Below, one piece after another: positions 37,109-50,458 of a stretch of DNA of 64,000 nt (the stretch's first letter is position 1; every line of letters starts with the position of its first letter). The translations under genes and the position numbers were made by a program. Below the pieces are notes generated by a model that saw nothing but the letters and a program-made list of their open reading frames with translations, made no database searches and was not told where the DNA came from. Source of the DNA: Azospirillum sp. TSH64 (GTDB taxonomy: Bacteria; Pseudomonadota; Alphaproteobacteria; Azospirillales; Azospirillaceae); contig NZ_LGQW01000015.1 in assembly GCF_003116035.1 (NCBI RefSeq), positions 1,048,096 through 1,112,095 on the forward strand, written 5' to 3'.

Positions 37109-37416
37109 GGATGTCGTGTTCCTCAACGGAGTGCATAGCCCGTCGGTCTTCATTGATGCCCTTCTGGGCGGTGCGCTGCCGACGGTGGGGCCGCGATGGT
37201 ACACGCGGCACGCGCAACTCGCCAAGCCTCCAAAGCCCGCTTTTTGTACGAATCATGCATTTTTTTGACGATTGAAGACACATTCAGTTGGTATTGCGTC
37301 CTATCTGCTGCGCTCGCCTTGCATGACCATGGCGTTTGGGATGGCCGGGCGGTGGCTGTTACCATCGAGGGCGGTCCCGCGATCCGCGCTTTTCCGCCTC
37401 TGCCGGAGCCTCCATC
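37109..37416. other. divergent promoter region of maeB and the MFS gene
   Basis: About 300 bases with an AT-rich core near 37240-37310, including a run of seven T's followed by GACG. The promoters of both divergent genes should lie here. No operator or riboswitch was recognised. Confidence 0.4.
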
Positions 37417-38736
37417 TTGTCCCAGGCCACACGCCCTGCGGCGCCCACCGCTTTGACGCCCGACGAACGCCGCATCACGCTGGTCATCGCGGCGGTGCAG
37501 TTCATCAACATCCTGGATTTCATGATGGTGATGCCGCTCGGCCCCGACTTCGCGCGGGCGCTTGGCATTCCGGCGGCACACATCGGCTATATCGGCGGCA
37601 GCTACACCGCCGCCGCCGCGGTGGCCGGGCTGATCGGCTCGATGCTGCTCGACCGCTTCGACCGCCGCAGGGCGCTTGCCGTGGCGATGGCCGGGCTGAT
37701 CGTTTCCACCGCACTCGGCGGCTTGGCCTGGGACTTCCCGTCGCTGCTGGCGGCCCGCGTGCTGGCCGGGCTGTTCGGCGGCCCGGCCGTCGCGGTCGCC
37801 ATCGCCACGCTGACCGACCAGGTGGCGCCGCAGCGGCGCGGACAGGCGATGGGGGCCGTGATGTCGGCCTTCTCGCTGTCGGCCATCGCCGGGGTGCCGG
37901 TGGGGTTGGAGCTGGCGCTCTATGGCGGCTGGCGCCTGCCGTTCTTCGCGGTGGCCGCCGCCGGGCTGGTCGTCGCCGTCGCCGCCATCGCCATCCTGCC
38001 GCCGCAGCGCGGCCATCTGGCCGCCGGGGCAGGGGCGGGGGTGAAGACCGGCGCGTGGGTGCGGATGACGGCGCTGCTGTCCCGCCGCAAGGTCTGGCTG
38101 GCCTACGCCACCGTGGCACTGGTGCAGGTCCAGCAATTCATGATCGTCCCCAACATCGCCGCCTATGTGCAGGGCAATCTGGGCTTCCCGCGCGACCATC
38201 TGAGCCTGGTCTACATGACCGGCGGCGCGCTGAGCTTCTTCGCCTCGCGCTGGGCCGGCCGTCTGGTCGACCGCCACGGCTCCAGCGCCATCACTTTCGC
38301 GGCGACCGTGGGGTTGAGCGTCGTGATCTTCACCGCCTTCATCGGCTACCGTCCCTGGATGCCGGTGCTGGGGCTGTTCCCCTTCTTCATGACCTTCGTC
38401 GGCGTCCGCATGGTCGCCAACGGCGCCGCCTTCTCCCGCGTGCCCGACCCGCAGGAGCGCGCCGGCTTCATGGCGCTGGTGTCGGCGGTCCAGCATCTCA
38501 GCTCGGCCTTCGGCGCCTTCCTGTCGGCGGAGATCCTGACCAACGCGCCCGACGGCCGGCTGGAGCATGTCTCGACCATGGCCATGGTCTCCATCGCCAT
38601 CGGGCTTGCCATTCCCATGCTGACCCTGTGGCTGGAGCGGGCGACGCGCGCCCCGGCGCCGACAGCCGCCGTCATGCCGGCACCTGTACCGGTGGCGGCG
38701 GACGCCGTACTGGACGGGGCGGGGCGGAGCCGTTAG
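37417..38736 (+). CDS. major facilitator superfamily transporter
   Basis: A 439-residue integral membrane protein with 12 predicted helices. MFS signatures include LDRFDRRRALAVAMAGL after helix 2, and LTDQVAPQRRGQAMG near helix 4. The pattern resembles sugar-efflux/AraJ-like members. The substrate cannot be inferred. The best start is a TTG at 37417 with CGGAG upstream; an ATG at 37336 would add 27 low-complexity residues. It is divergent from maeB and ends 40 bases before rph. Confidence 0.85.
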   Translation: MSQATRPAAPTALTPDERRITLVIAAVQFINILDFMMVMPLGPDFARALGIPAAHIGYIGGSYTAAAAVAGLIGSMLLDRFDRRRALAVAMAGLIVSTALGGLAWDFPSLLAARVLAGLFGGPAVAVAIATLTDQVAPQRRGQAMGAVMSAFSLSAIAGVPVGLELALYGGWRLPFFAVAAAGLVVAVAAIAILPPQRGHLAAGAGAGVKTGAWVRMTALLSRRKVWLAYATVALVQVQQFMIVPNIAAYVQGNLGFPRDHLSLVYMTGGALSFFASRWAGRLVDRHGSSAITFAATVGLSVVIFTAFIGYRPWMPVLGLFPFFMTFVGVRMVANGAAFSRVPDPQERAGFMALVSAVQHLSSAFGAFLSAEILTNAPDGRLEHVSTMAMVSIAIGLAIPMLTLWLERATRAPAPTAAVMPAPVPVAADAVLDGAGRSR

Positions 38737-38775
38737 CTTGCCGCCGATCTGCAAACGACCTTCGGAATGATGCCC

Positions 38776-39495
<720 letters not shown>

Positions 39496-39521
39496 GGCCG
39501 TTTCAGCCAGAGGTTCAGACC

Positions 39522-40121
39522 ATGTCCGCTCCCCGCCGCTTCACTGGCGACACGCTCGTCATCGCCAGCCACAACAAGGGCAAGGTGCGCGAGATCGCCG
39601 ACCTGCTCGGCCCCTATGTCGCCACCTTCACCGCGGCCGGGGAGCTGGGCCTGCCCGAGCCTGAGGAAACCGGCACGACCTTCATCGCCAATGCGGAACT
39701 GAAGGCCAAGGCCGCGGCTGCCGCCGGCCATGTGGCGCTCGCCGACGACAGCGGGCTGGTGGTGCCGGCGCTGAACGGCGACCCCGGCATCTACTCCGCC
39801 CGCTGGGCCGGCCCGTCCAAGGACTTCGCCATGGCGATGCAAAAGGTCGAGGACGGTCTGGCCGGCAAGGCCGACCGCAGCGCCTATTTCGTCTGTGCCC
39901 TGTCGCTCGCCTGGCCGGACGGCCATGTCGAGAGTGTGGAGGGCCGCTGCTATGGCACGCTGGTGTGGCCGCCGCGCGGGCCGCATGGCTTCGGCTATGA
40001 CCCGATGTTCCTGCCCGACGGCCATGGGCTGACCTTCGGCGAGATGGACCCGGCGAAGAAGCATGAGATGAGCCACCGCGCCGACGCCTTCCGGCAGCTG
40101 GTGGAGCGGTGCTTCCGGTGA
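39522..40121 (+). CDS. rdgB: XTP/dITP diphosphatase (RdgB/HAM1)
   Basis: 199 residues with the Ham1 motifs: [14 protein letters not shown] (SxNxxK), the metal site [13 protein letters not shown] and LADDSGL, and the substrate loop [12 protein letters not shown]. The enzyme removes non-canonical purine nucleotides such as ITP and XTP to stop their entry into DNA. It lies 26 bases after rph and overlaps the GTG start of hemW by four bases, forming an rph-rdgB-hemW operon. Confidence 0.96.
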   Translation: MSAPRRFTGDTLVIASHNKGKVREIADLLGPYVATFTAAGELGLPEPEETGTTFIANAELKAKAAAAAGHVALADDSGLVVPALNGDPGIYSARWAGPSKDFAMAMQKVEDGLAGKADRSAYFVCALSLAWPDGHVESVEGRCYGTLVWPPRGPHGFGYDPMFLPDGHGLTFGEMDPAKKHEMSHRADAFRQLVERCFR

Positions 40122-41278
40122 GCGGTTCTGATCCCGGTTTTGCCGTCTACGTCCATTGGCCCTTCTGCAAGTCGAAGTGCCCCTACTGCGATTTCAACAG
40201 CCATGTCCGCGAGCGGGTCGACCATGACCGCTGGCGGGCCGGGCTGCTGCGTGAACTGGACCATTACGCCGACCTGACCGCGGGGCGCACCGTCACCTCG
40301 ATCTTCTTCGGCGGCGGCACCCCGTCGCTGATGGAGCCCGCCACCGTCGCCGCCATCGTCGACCGCGTCGCCCAGCGCTGGACGGTCGCCGAGCGGCTGG
40401 AGGTGACGCTGGAGGCCAACCCGACCTCGGTCGAGGCCGACAAGTTCCGCGCCTTCCGCAGCGCCGGGATCGACCGCGTCTCGCTGGGCATCCAGGCGCT
40501 GGACGACGCCAGCCTGAAGTTCCTCGGCCGCGAGCACAACGCGGCGGAGGCGACCGGCGCCATAGACCTGGCGGCGCGGATTTTCGACCGCTTCTCCTTC
40601 GACCTGATCTATGCCCGTCCCGGCCAGACGGTGGCGGCCTGGCAGGCTGAGCTGGCGCGGGCACTGGACTACGCGGTCGGCCACCTGTCGGTCTATCAGC
40701 TGACCATCGAGCAGGGCACGGCCTTCTATCCGCTCCATGCCCGCGGCGATCTGGTGCTGCCCGACGAGGATCTGGCCGGCGATCTCTATGAGGCGACGCA
40801 GAGCCAGCTGGCGGCGGCCGGGTTGCCGGCCTACGAGATCTCCAACCACGCCCGTCCGGGCGAGGAAAGCCGCCACAATCTGACCTACTGGCGCTATGGC
40901 GACTATGTCGGCATCGGTCCCGGTGCCCATGGCCGGCTGACGCTGGACGGCGGGAAATTCGCCACCCGCGCCCACCGCGCCCCGGAGATTTGGCTGGAGC
41001 GGGTGGAGCGCGACGGCCATGGCGCTGCCGCTCCCGATCCCATCGACCGCGACGCCCGCGGGACCGAGCTGCTGATGATGGGGCTGCGCCTGACCGAAGG
41101 CGTGCGACTTGCCCGCCTGACGGAGGAGACCGGACGGACTTTGAACGATTTCGTCGATCCGGCGGCCCTGTCCCGCCTGATCGACGGCGGTTTCCTCGCC
41201 CGCGATGCCGACCGTCTGGTTGCCACACCGGAGGGGCTACAGCGTCTGAACGCGGTGCTCGGCGCAATTCTGGCGTAA
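40118..41278 (+). CDS. hemW: radical SAM heme chaperone HemW
   Basis: 386 residues from a GTG at 40118 overlapping the rdgB stop (GTGA); a GTG at 40109 is the alternative. The radical SAM cluster motif is CKSKCPYC (CxxxCxxC) near residue 19, followed by [10 protein letters not shown] and later [19 protein letters not shown]. HemW was long annotated as oxygen-independent coproporphyrinogen oxidase. Later work shows it is a heme-trafficking chaperone, lacking the CPO-specific fourth cysteine. The third gene of the rph operon. Confidence 0.92.
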   Translation: MSGSDPGFAVYVHWPFCKSKCPYCDFNSHVRERVDHDRWRAGLLRELDHYADLTAGRTVTSIFFGGGTPSLMEPATVAAIVDRVAQRWTVAERLEVTLEANPTSVEADKFRAFRSAGIDRVSLGIQALDDASLKFLGREHNAAEATGAIDLAARIFDRFSFDLIYARPGQTVAAWQAELARALDYAVGHLSVYQLTIEQGTAFYPLHARGDLVLPDEDLAGDLYEATQSQLAAAGLPAYEISNHARPGEESRHNLTYWRYGDYVGIGPGAHGRLTLDGGKFATRAHRAPEIWLERVERDGHGAAAPDPIDRDARGTELLMMGLRLTEGVRLARLTEETGRTLNDFVDPAALSRLIDGGFLARDADRLVATPEGLQRLNAVLGAILA

Positions 41279-41311
41279 AATCGCTCACCTCCACCGGGGA
41301 AAGGGCTTGGC

Positions 41312-41806
41312 ATGCTCATCACTCTGATCGTCGCCGCCGCAACGAACGACGTGATCGGCCGCGACGGCCGGCTTCCCTGGACCCTACCCAGCGACCTGCG
41401 CCGGTTCAAGGACTTGACGATGGGCAAGCCGATCCTGATGGGCCGGAAGACCTGGGAGTCGCTGCCGCGCCGTCCGCTTCCCGGCCGGGACAATCTGGTG
41501 ATCAGCCGCCAGGCCGAAGTCGGCGAAAAGGACGGCGCCCGCTGGTTCAACGGGCTGGGTGCGGCGGTGTCGTGGGCGCAGGAGTCCGGCGCCGCCGAAC
41601 TCTGCGTCATTGGCGGCGCCGCCCTGTTCCGCGAGACGATGCCGATCGCCGACAGCCTGCACCTGACCCGCATCGAAAGCGCCATCGAGGGCGACACGCT
41701 GATGCCGCCGATCGGAACGGACTGGGCCGAGGTGTGGTCGAGCGCGCCCATGGAAGAGAACGGGCTGATCTACCGCTACATCGATTTCGCGAAGGAGAGG
41801 GGGTAG
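41312..41806 (+). CDS. folA: dihydrofolate reductase
   Basis: 164 residues. The start MLITLIVAAATNDVIGRDG follows GGGAAAGGG. DHFR landmarks include LPWTLPSDLRRFKDLT (catalytic Asp in the usual place), GKPILMGRKTWESL, LCVIGGAALF and the C-terminal YRYIDF strand. It reduces dihydrofolate to tetrahydrofolate with NADPH. thyA, the common partner, is not adjacent. It is convergent with parB, with 29 bases between. Confidence 0.95.
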   Translation: MLITLIVAAATNDVIGRDGRLPWTLPSDLRRFKDLTMGKPILMGRKTWESLPRRPLPGRDNLVISRQAEVGEKDGARWFNGLGAAVSWAQESGAAELCVIGGAALFRETMPIADSLHLTRIESAIEGDTLMPPIGTDWAEVWSSAPMEENGLIYRYIDFAKERG

Positions 41807-41835
41807 GGGGCGCGAACACCCCCGACAAAGCCCCG

Positions 41836-42747
41836 TTACTCTTCCCCGCCCAGCCGGTGCAGCACATCGTCCAACTGGTCGAGCGTCTGGTAGTGGATGG
41901 TGATCGTCCCGCGCTGTCCCTGCGGGTTGATGGCGACCTTCAAGCCGATGCGGGCGGAGATCTCCTCCTCCAGATTGATCAGGTCGACGTCCTTCATCGC
42001 AGGCGCCGATCCGGCTCCGCCGGCCGCGGCCTTGCCCTTCTTCGCCTTGGGCTGGTCGCCGCGCATCAGGTCTTCGGTCTGGCGCACGTTCAGGCCGCGG
42101 GTGACCACCTCGCGGGCGACAGCGGCCGGATCCGGGGCGGTCAGCAGGGCACGGGCATGGCCGGCGGTCAGCGCGCCGTCCTGCACCATCGACTTGACCG
42201 GCTCCGGCAGGGCCAGCAGGCGCATCATGTTGGCGACATGGCTGCGGCTCTTGCCGACGGCGCGGGCCAGATCCTCCTGCGTGTGCTCGAACTCCTCCAT
42301 CAGACGGCGATAGCCTTCCGCCTCTTCCAGAGGGGTCAGATCCTGGCGCTGGATGTTCTCGATCAGCGCGATTTCCAGCGCCTCGCGGTCGCTGAGATCG
42401 CGGATGATGACCGGCACCTCGTGCAGGCCGGCGATCTGCGCCGCGCGCCAGCGGCGTTCGCCGGCGATCAGCTCATAGGAATTGGCGTCCTCGGCGTCGC
42501 GGCGGACCAGCAGCGGCTGGAGGATGCCCTTGTCGCGGATGGACTCGACGAGGCCCTGGATCGCCTCGTCGTCGAACTTCCGCCGCGGCTGGTACTTGCC
42601 GGGATGGACGAACTCGATCGGCACTTGCTTGGACTGCCGCACCTTGTCGAGCGCCGAGTAATCCTCGGTCGCTTCGCCGAACAGCGCGGACAGGCCGCGG
42701 CCCAGGCTGGCGCGGCGGGCGCCGCCTTGTTTGGTGTCGTCGATCAT
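41836..42747 (-). CDS. parB: chromosome-partitioning protein ParB
   Basis: 303 residues. The N-terminus is [11 protein letters not shown]; the CTPase/NTP domain holds [12 protein letters not shown] and [11 protein letters not shown], followed by a helix-turn-helix ([24 protein letters not shown]) and a C-terminal dimerisation region. ParB loads at parS, spreads by CTP-controlled clamping and organises the origin for segregation. It overlaps parA by four bases. Four parS sites are found between it and oriC or nearby. Confidence 0.97.
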   Translation of the reverse strand: MIDDTKQGGARRASLGRGLSALFGEATEDYSALDKVRQSKQVPIEFVHPGKYQPRRKFDDEAIQGLVESIRDKGILQPLLVRRDAEDANSYELIAGERRWRAAQIAGLHEVPVIIRDLSDREALEIALIENIQRQDLTPLEEAEGYRRLMEEFEHTQEDLARAVGKSRSHVANMMRLLALPEPVKSMVQDGALTAGHARALLTAPDPAAVAREVVTRGLNVRQTEDLMRGDQPKAKKGKAAAGGAGSAPAMKDVDLINLEEEISARIGLKVAINPQGQRGTITIHYQTLDQLDDVLHRLGGEE

Positions 42748-43541
42748 GCGGTCAGTCTCTTCTCACGGCGAAGCACCTCGCCCGCCAGATGGATGTAGGC
42801 CTGCGATCCGGGGCAGCGCATGTCGTAGATCAGCACCGGCTTGCCGTGGGACGGCGCCTCCGAGACCTTGACGTTGCGCGGGATCACGGTGTCGTACACC
42901 TTCTCCCCGAAGAAGCCGCGGACATCCGCCGCGACCATGTCCGACAGGTTGTTCCGCTTGTCGAACATGGTCAGCACGACGCCGTGGATGTCGAGGTTGG
43001 GGTTGAAGGCGCGCTTCACCCGCTCGATGGTGCGGACCAGATGGCTGAGACCTTCCAGCGCATAGAACTCGCACTGGAGCGGGACCATCACCGCATGCGA
43101 CGCGACCAGCGCGTTCAGCGTCAGCAGGCCCAGTGCAGGCGGGCAGTCGATCAGGACGTAATCGTATTCCAGCGCGCTGTTGGCGACGGCCTCGCGCAGG
43201 CGGAACTCGCGGCGCTCGGCGCCGACCAGCTCGATCTCGGCACCCGACAGATCGACCGACGAGGTGATGATCGACAGGTTAGGCACGGAGGAGGGAGTGG
43301 CGGCCTCCTCCAGCGACACGTCGTCGAACAGCACGTCGTAGATGCCGACGCGGCGGTCGGAGCGGGGGATGCCGAGACCGGTGGACGCGTTGCCCTGCGG
43401 GTCGAGGTCGATCACCAGCACCCGCTTGCCGATGACGGCAAGCGCGGTGGCGAGGTTGATCGTCGTCGTGGTCTTGCCCACGCCGCCCTTCTGGTTGGCA
43501 ATCGCAACCACGCGGGCAAGGGGACGGGTGACGGCAGACAT
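42744..43541 (-). CDS. parA: chromosome-partitioning ATPase ParA
   Basis: 265 residues from ATG 43541, with GAGAGG seven bases upstream; the frame reaches a GTG at 43607 that overlaps rsmG. The deviant Walker A motif is KGGVGKTTTTINLA, with DLDPQGNASTGLG and LIDCPPALGLLTLNAL following. ParA forms a nucleoid-bound gradient that pulls ParB-parS complexes apart. It lies in the rsmG-parA-parB order found across alphaproteobacteria. Confidence 0.97.
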   Translation of the reverse strand: MSAVTRPLARVVAIANQKGGVGKTTTTINLATALAVIGKRVLVIDLDPQGNASTGLGIPRSDRRVGIYDVLFDDVSLEEAATPSSVPNLSIITSSVDLSGAEIELVGAERREFRLREAVANSALEYDYVLIDCPPALGLLTLNALVASHAVMVPLQCEFYALEGLSHLVRTIERVKRAFNPNLDIHGVVLTMFDKRNNLSDMVAADVRGFFGEKVYDTVIPRNVKVSEAPSHGKPVLIYDMRCPGSQAYIHLAGEVLRREKRLTA

Positions 43542-43603
43542 GGCAGCCTCTCGGGAGTCCGGTTGGCGGGAAGAGGGCGGGGGAACGGTGTCAGGCACGG
43601 TCT

Positions 43604-44218
43604 TCACGCACGCTCAAGATGGCTCACACGCAGGATGGTCCCGCTCGGATCGGTGCGGCTGTCGAATCGCTCAGGAACCAGTGTCCAATATTGCGTTGCA
43701 GCGGTCAATTCGTCGTCCAGTGCCGCGCCCTTCAGGAACAGGCACTTGCCGCGCGATCCGATGAAGGGATGGGCCCAGCCGAACAGGTCGGCCAACGGCG
43801 CCAGGGCGCGGGCAGTGACGACATCGGCCTCGATGCCGGTGACGGTTTCGATCCGCTTGGTGTGGACGGTGACCGGAGCTTCGCAGACCCGGGCGACCTC
43901 GCGCAGGAAGGCGCATTTGCGCACGTCGCTCTCGATCAGATGCACCTGCGGCACGCCGAGAATGGCGAGCACCAGACCCGGGAAGCCGGCACCGCTGCCG
44001 AGATCGACCAGCACCCGTACACCGTCCGGCAGCAAAGGGTAGAGCTGGGCGGAGTCGAGGAAATGGCGCTTCCAGGTGTCCGGCAGGGTGGAGGGGCCGA
44101 CGAGATTGATCTTCGGCTGCCACTTGCGTAGCAGACCGTCATACGCGATCAGGCGGTCGAGCGTTTCACGTGAAACACCGGTGGCCTCCTGAAATGCAAC
44201 CGCATCGAACCCGCTCAT
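43604..44218 (-). CDS. rsmG: 16S rRNA (guanine-527-N7)-methyltransferase RsmG
   Basis: 204 residues with [22 protein letters not shown], the SAM site [16 protein letters not shown] and VTARALAPL, diagnostic of RsmG (GidB). It methylates 16S rRNA G527. It starts four bases inside the mnmG 3' end (ATGA overlap). A parS site (44162-44177) lies within its first codons. Confidence 0.96.
   Translation of the reverse strand: MSGFDAVAFQEATGVSRETLDRLIAYDGLLRKWQPKINLVGPSTLPDTWKRHFLDSAQLYPLLPDGVRVLVDLGSGAGFPGLVLAILGVPQVHLIESDVRKCAFLREVARVCEAPVTVHTKRIETVTGIEADVVTARALAPLADLFGWAHPFIGSRGKCLFLKGAALDDELTAATQYWTLVPERFDSRTDPSGTILRVSHLERA
44162..44177. promoter_or_regulatory. parS site at the start of rsmG
   Basis: CGTTTCACGTGAAACA differs from the full consensus only in the first base. 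It lies in the 5' part of rsmG, near codon 14. Confidence 0.88.
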
Positions 44219-46110
44219 TCCGCGGCCACCCCGGAGGCGTCAATTTCGGACGACCTCGCATCGCGGCGCTTCACATGGCGGAGCAGGGCGACCAGCGCCG
44301 CCGGGGTCATGCCGGGGATGCGCGCGGCAGCGCCCAGCGTCGCCGGACGCGACTGGCGCAGCTTCTGCCGGATTTCCGCCGACAGGCTGCCGATGCCATC
44401 GACATCGAGATCGTCGGGCAGGGCGAGGGACTCGTCCTTGCGGAAGGCGCGGATATCCGCCTCCTGCCGGCCGAGATAGCCGGCATATTTGCCGTCGATC
44501 TCCAGCTGCTCGGCGATCTCGGGCGCGATCCCGCCAAGCTCCGGCCACAGGCGGGCGAGAGCGGCGAGGTCGATGTCGGGATAGCGCAGCAGGTCGGCGG
44601 CGCTGCGGCGCACGCCATCCTGATTGACCGCGACGCCCTGGCGGGACAGCTCGACCGGCGTCGCCTGCAGCGACGCGACCAGGGCACGCCCGGCGGACAG
44701 GGCGGCGCTCTTGGCGGCAAAGACATCGCGGCGCTCGGAGCCGACGCAGCCGATGGCGACGCCCTTGGCGGTCAGACGCTGGTCGGCATTGTCGGCGCGC
44801 AGCAGCAGCCGGTATTCGGCACGCGAGGTGAACATGCGGTAGGGCTCGTTGGTGCCCCGGCCGATCAGGTCGTCGATCAGCACGCCGATATAGGCGTCGG
44901 CCCGGTCGAGCACGAAGCCGTCCGCATTGCCGCCCGCCGCCAGCGCCGCGTTGATGCCGGCCATCAGCCCCTGGGCCGCCGCTTCCTCATAGCCGGTGGT
45001 GCCGTTGATCTGTCCGGCTAGGAACAGGCGCGGCGCCCGGCGGGTCTCCAGAGTCGGCTTCAGCTCGCGCGGATCGACATAGTCGTATTCGATGGCGTAG
45101 CCGGGGCGGATCATCACCACCTTCTCCAGCCCCGGCATGCTGGCGAGGATGCCGAGCTGCACGTCGCGGGGCAGGGAGGTCGAAATGCCGTTCGGGTAGA
45201 CGGTGGGATCGTCCAGCCCTTCCGGTTCGAGGAAGATCTGGTGCTTCTCCTTCTCGGCGAAGCGGACGACCTTGTCCTCGATGGAGGGGCAATAACGCGG
45301 ACCGGTGCCGGTGATCTGGCCGGAATACATCGGGGCGCGGTGCAGGTTGGCGCGGATCAGCGCATGGGCCTCATGCGTCGTCCAGGTGATCGCGCAATCG
45401 ATCTGCGGCGTGTCGATCCGCTCGGTCATGTAGGAGAAGGGCGGCGGCGGCATGTCGCCGGGCTGCTTCTCCAGCGCGTCCCAATCGATGGTGCGCCCGT
45501 CGAGCCGCGGCGGGGTGCCGGTCTTCAGACGGCCGAGCGGGAAGCCGAGACGGGCCAGCGTGTCGGACAGGCCGATGGACGGCGCCTCGTCGACACGGCC
45601 GGCGGGGGTGCGCTCCTCACCGATGTGGATCAGGCCGCGCAGGAAGGTGCCAGTGGTCAGCACCACGGCGCCGGCGCGGATGGACTCGCCGGCACCGGTG
45701 ACGACGCCGACGATGCGCTTCTCCTCGTCGACGATCAGGTCCTCGGCGCCGCCGGCCTCGATGAACAGGTTTTCCTGCTCGGCCAGCAAAGCCTGCATCG
45801 CCTGCCGGTAAAGCTTGCGGTCGGCCTGGGCGCGCGGGCCGCGGACGGCGGGGCCCTTGCTACGGTTCAGGATGCGGAACTGGATGCCTCCGCGGTCGAT
45901 GGCCTTCGCCATCACCCCGTCCAGCGCATCGATCTCCCGCACCAGATGGCCCTTGGCCAAGCCGCCGATGGCGGGATTGCAGGACATCTCGCCGATGGTT
46001 TCGACCTTGTGGGTCAGCAGGAGCGTGCGCGCACCCATGCGCGCTGCCGCCGCGGCAGCCTCACAGCCGGCGTGACCGCCGCCGACAACGATGACATCAT
46101 AGCTTCGCAT
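44215..46110 (-). CDS. mnmG: tRNA uridine 5-carboxymethylaminomethyl modification enzyme MnmG (GidA)
   Basis: 631 residues from ATG 46110; a longer frame adds 12 residues without support. The FAD-binding [17 protein letters not shown] is at the N-terminus, followed by [24 protein letters not shown] and later [14 protein letters not shown], all MnmG signatures. With MnmE it installs the cmnm5 group on wobble U34 of several tRNAs. mnmE lies directly upstream, separated by 128 bases that carry a parS site. Confidence 0.97.
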   Translation of the reverse strand: MRSYDVIVVGGGHAGCEAAAAAARMGARTLLLTHKVETIGEMSCNPAIGGLAKGHLVREIDALDGVMAKAIDRGGIQFRILNRSKGPAVRGPRAQADRKLYRQAMQALLAEQENLFIEAGGAEDLIVDEEKRIVGVVTGAGESIRAGAVVLTTGTFLRGLIHIGEERTPAGRVDEAPSIGLSDTLARLGFPLGRLKTGTPPRLDGRTIDWDALEKQPGDMPPPPFSYMTERIDTPQIDCAITWTTHEAHALIRANLHRAPMYSGQITGTGPRYCPSIEDKVVRFAEKEKHQIFLEPEGLDDPTVYPNGISTSLPRDVQLGILASMPGLEKVVMIRPGYAIEYDYVDPRELKPTLETRRAPRLFLAGQINGTTGYEEAAAQGLMAGINAALAAGGNADGFVLDRADAYIGVLIDDLIGRGTNEPYRMFTSRAEYRLLLRADNADQRLTAKGVAIGCVGSERRDVFAAKSAALSAGRALVASLQATPVELSRQGVAVNQDGVRRSAADLLRYPDIDLAALARLWPELGGIAPEIAEQLEIDGKYAGYLGRQEADIRAFRKDESLALPDDLDVDGIGSLSAEIRQKLRQSRPATLGAAARIPGMTPAALVALLRHVKRRDARSSEIDASGVAAE

Positions 46111-46204
46111 GTGCGGGACCATAGCGGAACGGCGGCACGGATCCAAGAGGAAGGCGGGGAGGCAGGCAGGGAGGCGGACAGGGACAAGTGCCGCAGGTCA
46201 GCCC

Positions 46205-46220
46205 TGTTTCACGTGAAACA
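46205..46220. promoter_or_regulatory. parS site between mnmE and mnmG
   Basis: TGTTTCACGTGAAACA, a perfect match to the bacterial consensus and the only intergenic site of the four. Confidence 0.95.
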
Positions 46221-46238
46221 CGCGGCCGTTGGCCATCC

Positions 46239-47570
46239 TCATTTGCCGATGCAGAAGTCCCGGAAGATCACGTCCAGCAAATCCTCGACATCGACGCGCC
46301 CGGTGATGCGCCCCAGCGCCCGGCTGGCGAGACGCACATCCTCCGCCGCCAGTTCGGGCAGCGGCGCGTCCAACGCCCGCAGCAAAGACTCCCGGCACTC
46401 GGTCAGCGCGGCACGATGACGGGCACGGGTCAGCGACGGCGCGCTGCCGATGGCAAGCCGGTCGGCGCTGAACTCCGTCAACTTCTCTTCCAACGACTTC
46501 AGCCCGGCACCGGTCTGGGCGGAGACCAGGATCGGCGACAGATCCGGGCGCAGATCGGTGACGGCAGCAAGATCCGTCTTGTTGAAGACCACCACCGTAT
46601 CGCGGTCGATCAGGTCCAGCGTCGCCGGGTCGAGATCGGGCAGGGTGGCGGCATCGAACACCGCGACCTTCACGTCAGCGCGGGCGGCGCGGTCCCGGGC
46701 ACGGCGGATGCCTTCCTCCTCGACCTCGTCGGCGGCGGCCTCCCGCAGCCCGGCGGTGTCGGCCAGCACGACGGGATAACCGCCGAGGTCGAGATGCACC
46801 TCGATGATGTCGCGGGTGGTGCCGGCGCGGGCGGAGACGATGGCGGCGTCCCGGCGGGCCAGCGCGTTCAGCAGGCTCGACTTGCCGGCATTGGGCGCGC
46901 CGACGATGGCGATGTGCAGCCCTTCGCGCAGACGCTCGCCACGGCCGCCGTCATCGAGATGGCTGGCGATCTCCCCGGCCAGACCGGCGATCACCGGACG
47001 GACGGCGTCGGCGACGCCGCCGGGCAGGTCGTCCTCGGCGAAGTCGATGTCGGCCTCGATGTGGGCGAGGGCACGGGTCAACCGCTCCCGCCAGCCGTCA
47101 TAGAGCTTGCCGAGCGCGCCCTCCATCTGCCGCAAGGCCTGCCGGCGCTGCGCGGTGGTCTCGGCGTCGATCAGGTCGGCGACCGCCTCGGCCTCCGTCA
47201 GGTCGAGCTTGCCGTTCTCGAAGGCGCGGCGGGTGAACTCGCCGGGCTCGGCCAGCCGCAGGCCGGGCAGGGTGGCCAGCGCCTCGGTCACGCCGGTGAC
47301 GACGGCGCGGCCGCCATGCAGATGCAGTTCAACCACATCCTCGCCGGTGAAGCTGGCGGGAGCGCTGAAGCGCAGGACCAGTGCGTCGTCGAGCGCATCG
47401 CCGCTCTTCGGATCGCGCAGCTTGGTCAGCACGGCGCGGCGCGGCGCGGGCAGGGAGCGGCCGGTCAGGACGGCGAGGGCGGATCCGGCCCCGGGCCCCG
47501 AAATGCGAACCACCGCCACACCGGATCGTCCGGGGGCGGTGGCGAGCGCGTAGATGGTGTCGGTGGACAT
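46239..47570 (-). CDS. mnmE: tRNA modification GTPase MnmE (TrmE)
   Basis: 443 residues. The N-terminal folate-binding domain opens with TDTIYALATAPGRSGVAVVRISGP. The GTPase core follows with G1 GAPNAGKSS, DTAGLREAADEVEEEGI and the G4 motif NKTD. The protein ends in FCIGK with the conserved catalytic cysteine. It forms a complex with MnmG for wobble uridine modification. Its ATG lies ten bases after the stop of the ferredoxin-like gene, so the three leftward genes are probably one transcript. Confidence 0.97.
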   Translation of the reverse strand: MSTDTIYALATAPGRSGVAVVRISGPGAGSALAVLTGRSLPAPRRAVLTKLRDPKSGDALDDALVLRFSAPASFTGEDVVELHLHGGRAVVTGVTEALATLPGLRLAEPGEFTRRAFENGKLDLTEAEAVADLIDAETTAQRRQALRQMEGALGKLYDGWRERLTRALAHIEADIDFAEDDLPGGVADAVRPVIAGLAGEIASHLDDGGRGERLREGLHIAIVGAPNAGKSSLLNALARRDAAIVSARAGTTRDIIEVHLDLGGYPVVLADTAGLREAAADEVEEEGIRRARDRAARADVKVAVFDAATLPDLDPATLDLIDRDTVVVFNKTDLAAVTDLRPDLSPILVSAQTGAGLKSLEEKLTEFSADRLAIGSAPSLTRARHRAALTECRESLLRALDAPLPELAAEDVRLASRALGRITGRVDVEDLLDVIFRDFCIGK

Positions 47571-47580
47571 CGGCGGAGGA

Positions 47581-47955
47581 TCAGCCCTGCTGCTCGGGCC
47601 GCAGTTCGCGCTGCTCCGGCGTCAGCATCAGCCGCTCGACCCGGCGGCCTTCGACCAGATGGGTCTGGAGGATTTCGTCGACGTCACCGGTGCTGCGGTA
47701 GGTGTACCAGACGCCGTCCGGATAGATCACCAGCGTCGGTCCCAGCTCGCAGCGGTCGAGACAGCCGGCGGAATTGATCCGCACCTTGCCGTCGAAGCCG
47801 AGTTCGCGGGCGCGGGCCTTCATATAGTCGCGCAGCTTCTCCGACCCGTGGGCGGCGCAGGATCCGCGCCGGTGGCCGTCGGGCCGGCGGTTGGTGCAGC
47901 AGAAGACATGGGCTTCGAAGTAAGGCTTCTGGGACTCAATGGGACGGTCGGTCAC
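47581..47955 (-). CDS. thioredoxin-like [2Fe-2S] ferredoxin-family protein
   Basis: 124 residues from a GTG at 47955 with GGAAGGAAG upstream, overlapping the stop of the DUF6489 gene (GTGA). The sequence has FCCTNRRPDGHRRGSCAAHG, then SAGCLDRCELGPTLVIYPDG. This Cys spacing is typical of thioredoxin-like [2Fe-2S] ferredoxins, as at the end of NuoE. Such proteins carry one electron; the partner is unknown. Placement immediately before mnmE is a noteworthy association, although MnmE-MnmG does not require a ferredoxin. Confidence 0.85.
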   Translation of the reverse strand: MTDRPIESQKPYFEAHVFCCTNRRPDGHRRGSCAAHGSEKLRDYMKARARELGFDGKVRINSAGCLDRCELGPTLVIYPDGVWYTYRSTGDVDEILQTHLVEGRRVERLMLTPEQRELRPEQQG

Positions 47956-48203
47956 TTTCTTCCTTCCTGGCCCAGGGCCGAGGCCATCTGGGACCAAAAC
48001 ATCTTCTGCATCTGCTCCATGCCCTGGATGCCGGCGGGCAGCCAGGTCTTGAGCATGGTCTCCGGGTCCATCGCCTGGAGGTTGGCACGCATCCGTTCCT
48101 GGATCTCGTGCATCATGGCATCCTGCATCGGCTTCACGTCGGGCAGGCCGAGGAAGTGCCGGGCCTCGTCCGGGGTGCAGTCGATGTCGACGGTGATTTT
48201 CAT
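47952..48203 (-). CDS. DUF6489-type small protein
   Basis: 83 residues from ATG 48203, with GGAGGGGG upstream. The sequence MKITVDIDCTPDEARHFLGLPDVKP and the Met-rich amphipathic end (QGMEQMQKMFWSQMASA) match the small proteins placed in DUF6489, whose function is unknown. It is the first gene of the leftward ferredoxin-mnmE group; a longer frame upstream is rejected. Confidence 0.78.
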   Translation of the reverse strand: MKITVDIDCTPDEARHFLGLPDVKPMQDAMMHEIQERMRANLQAMDPETMLKTWLPAGIQGMEQMQKMFWSQMASALGQEGRK

Positions 48204-48387
48204 GGGGACCCCCTCCAGAGCCGGAGCCGGCACCCGTGGAGGGAGCTGTCCGGCCAATGGCCCTTGTTGATTTTGGGGTTGAGCGCCGCGGCGGCTCATG
48301 CCCCACTATACAGATAGGATGCACTGGCGCAACGCCACCCCGGCGCCACCTATTGTCCAACGACACACCAACAGATCGGACACCGCC

Positions 48388-50439
<2,052 letters not shown>

Positions 50440-50458
50440 CTTACCGCGGGAGGACCCC

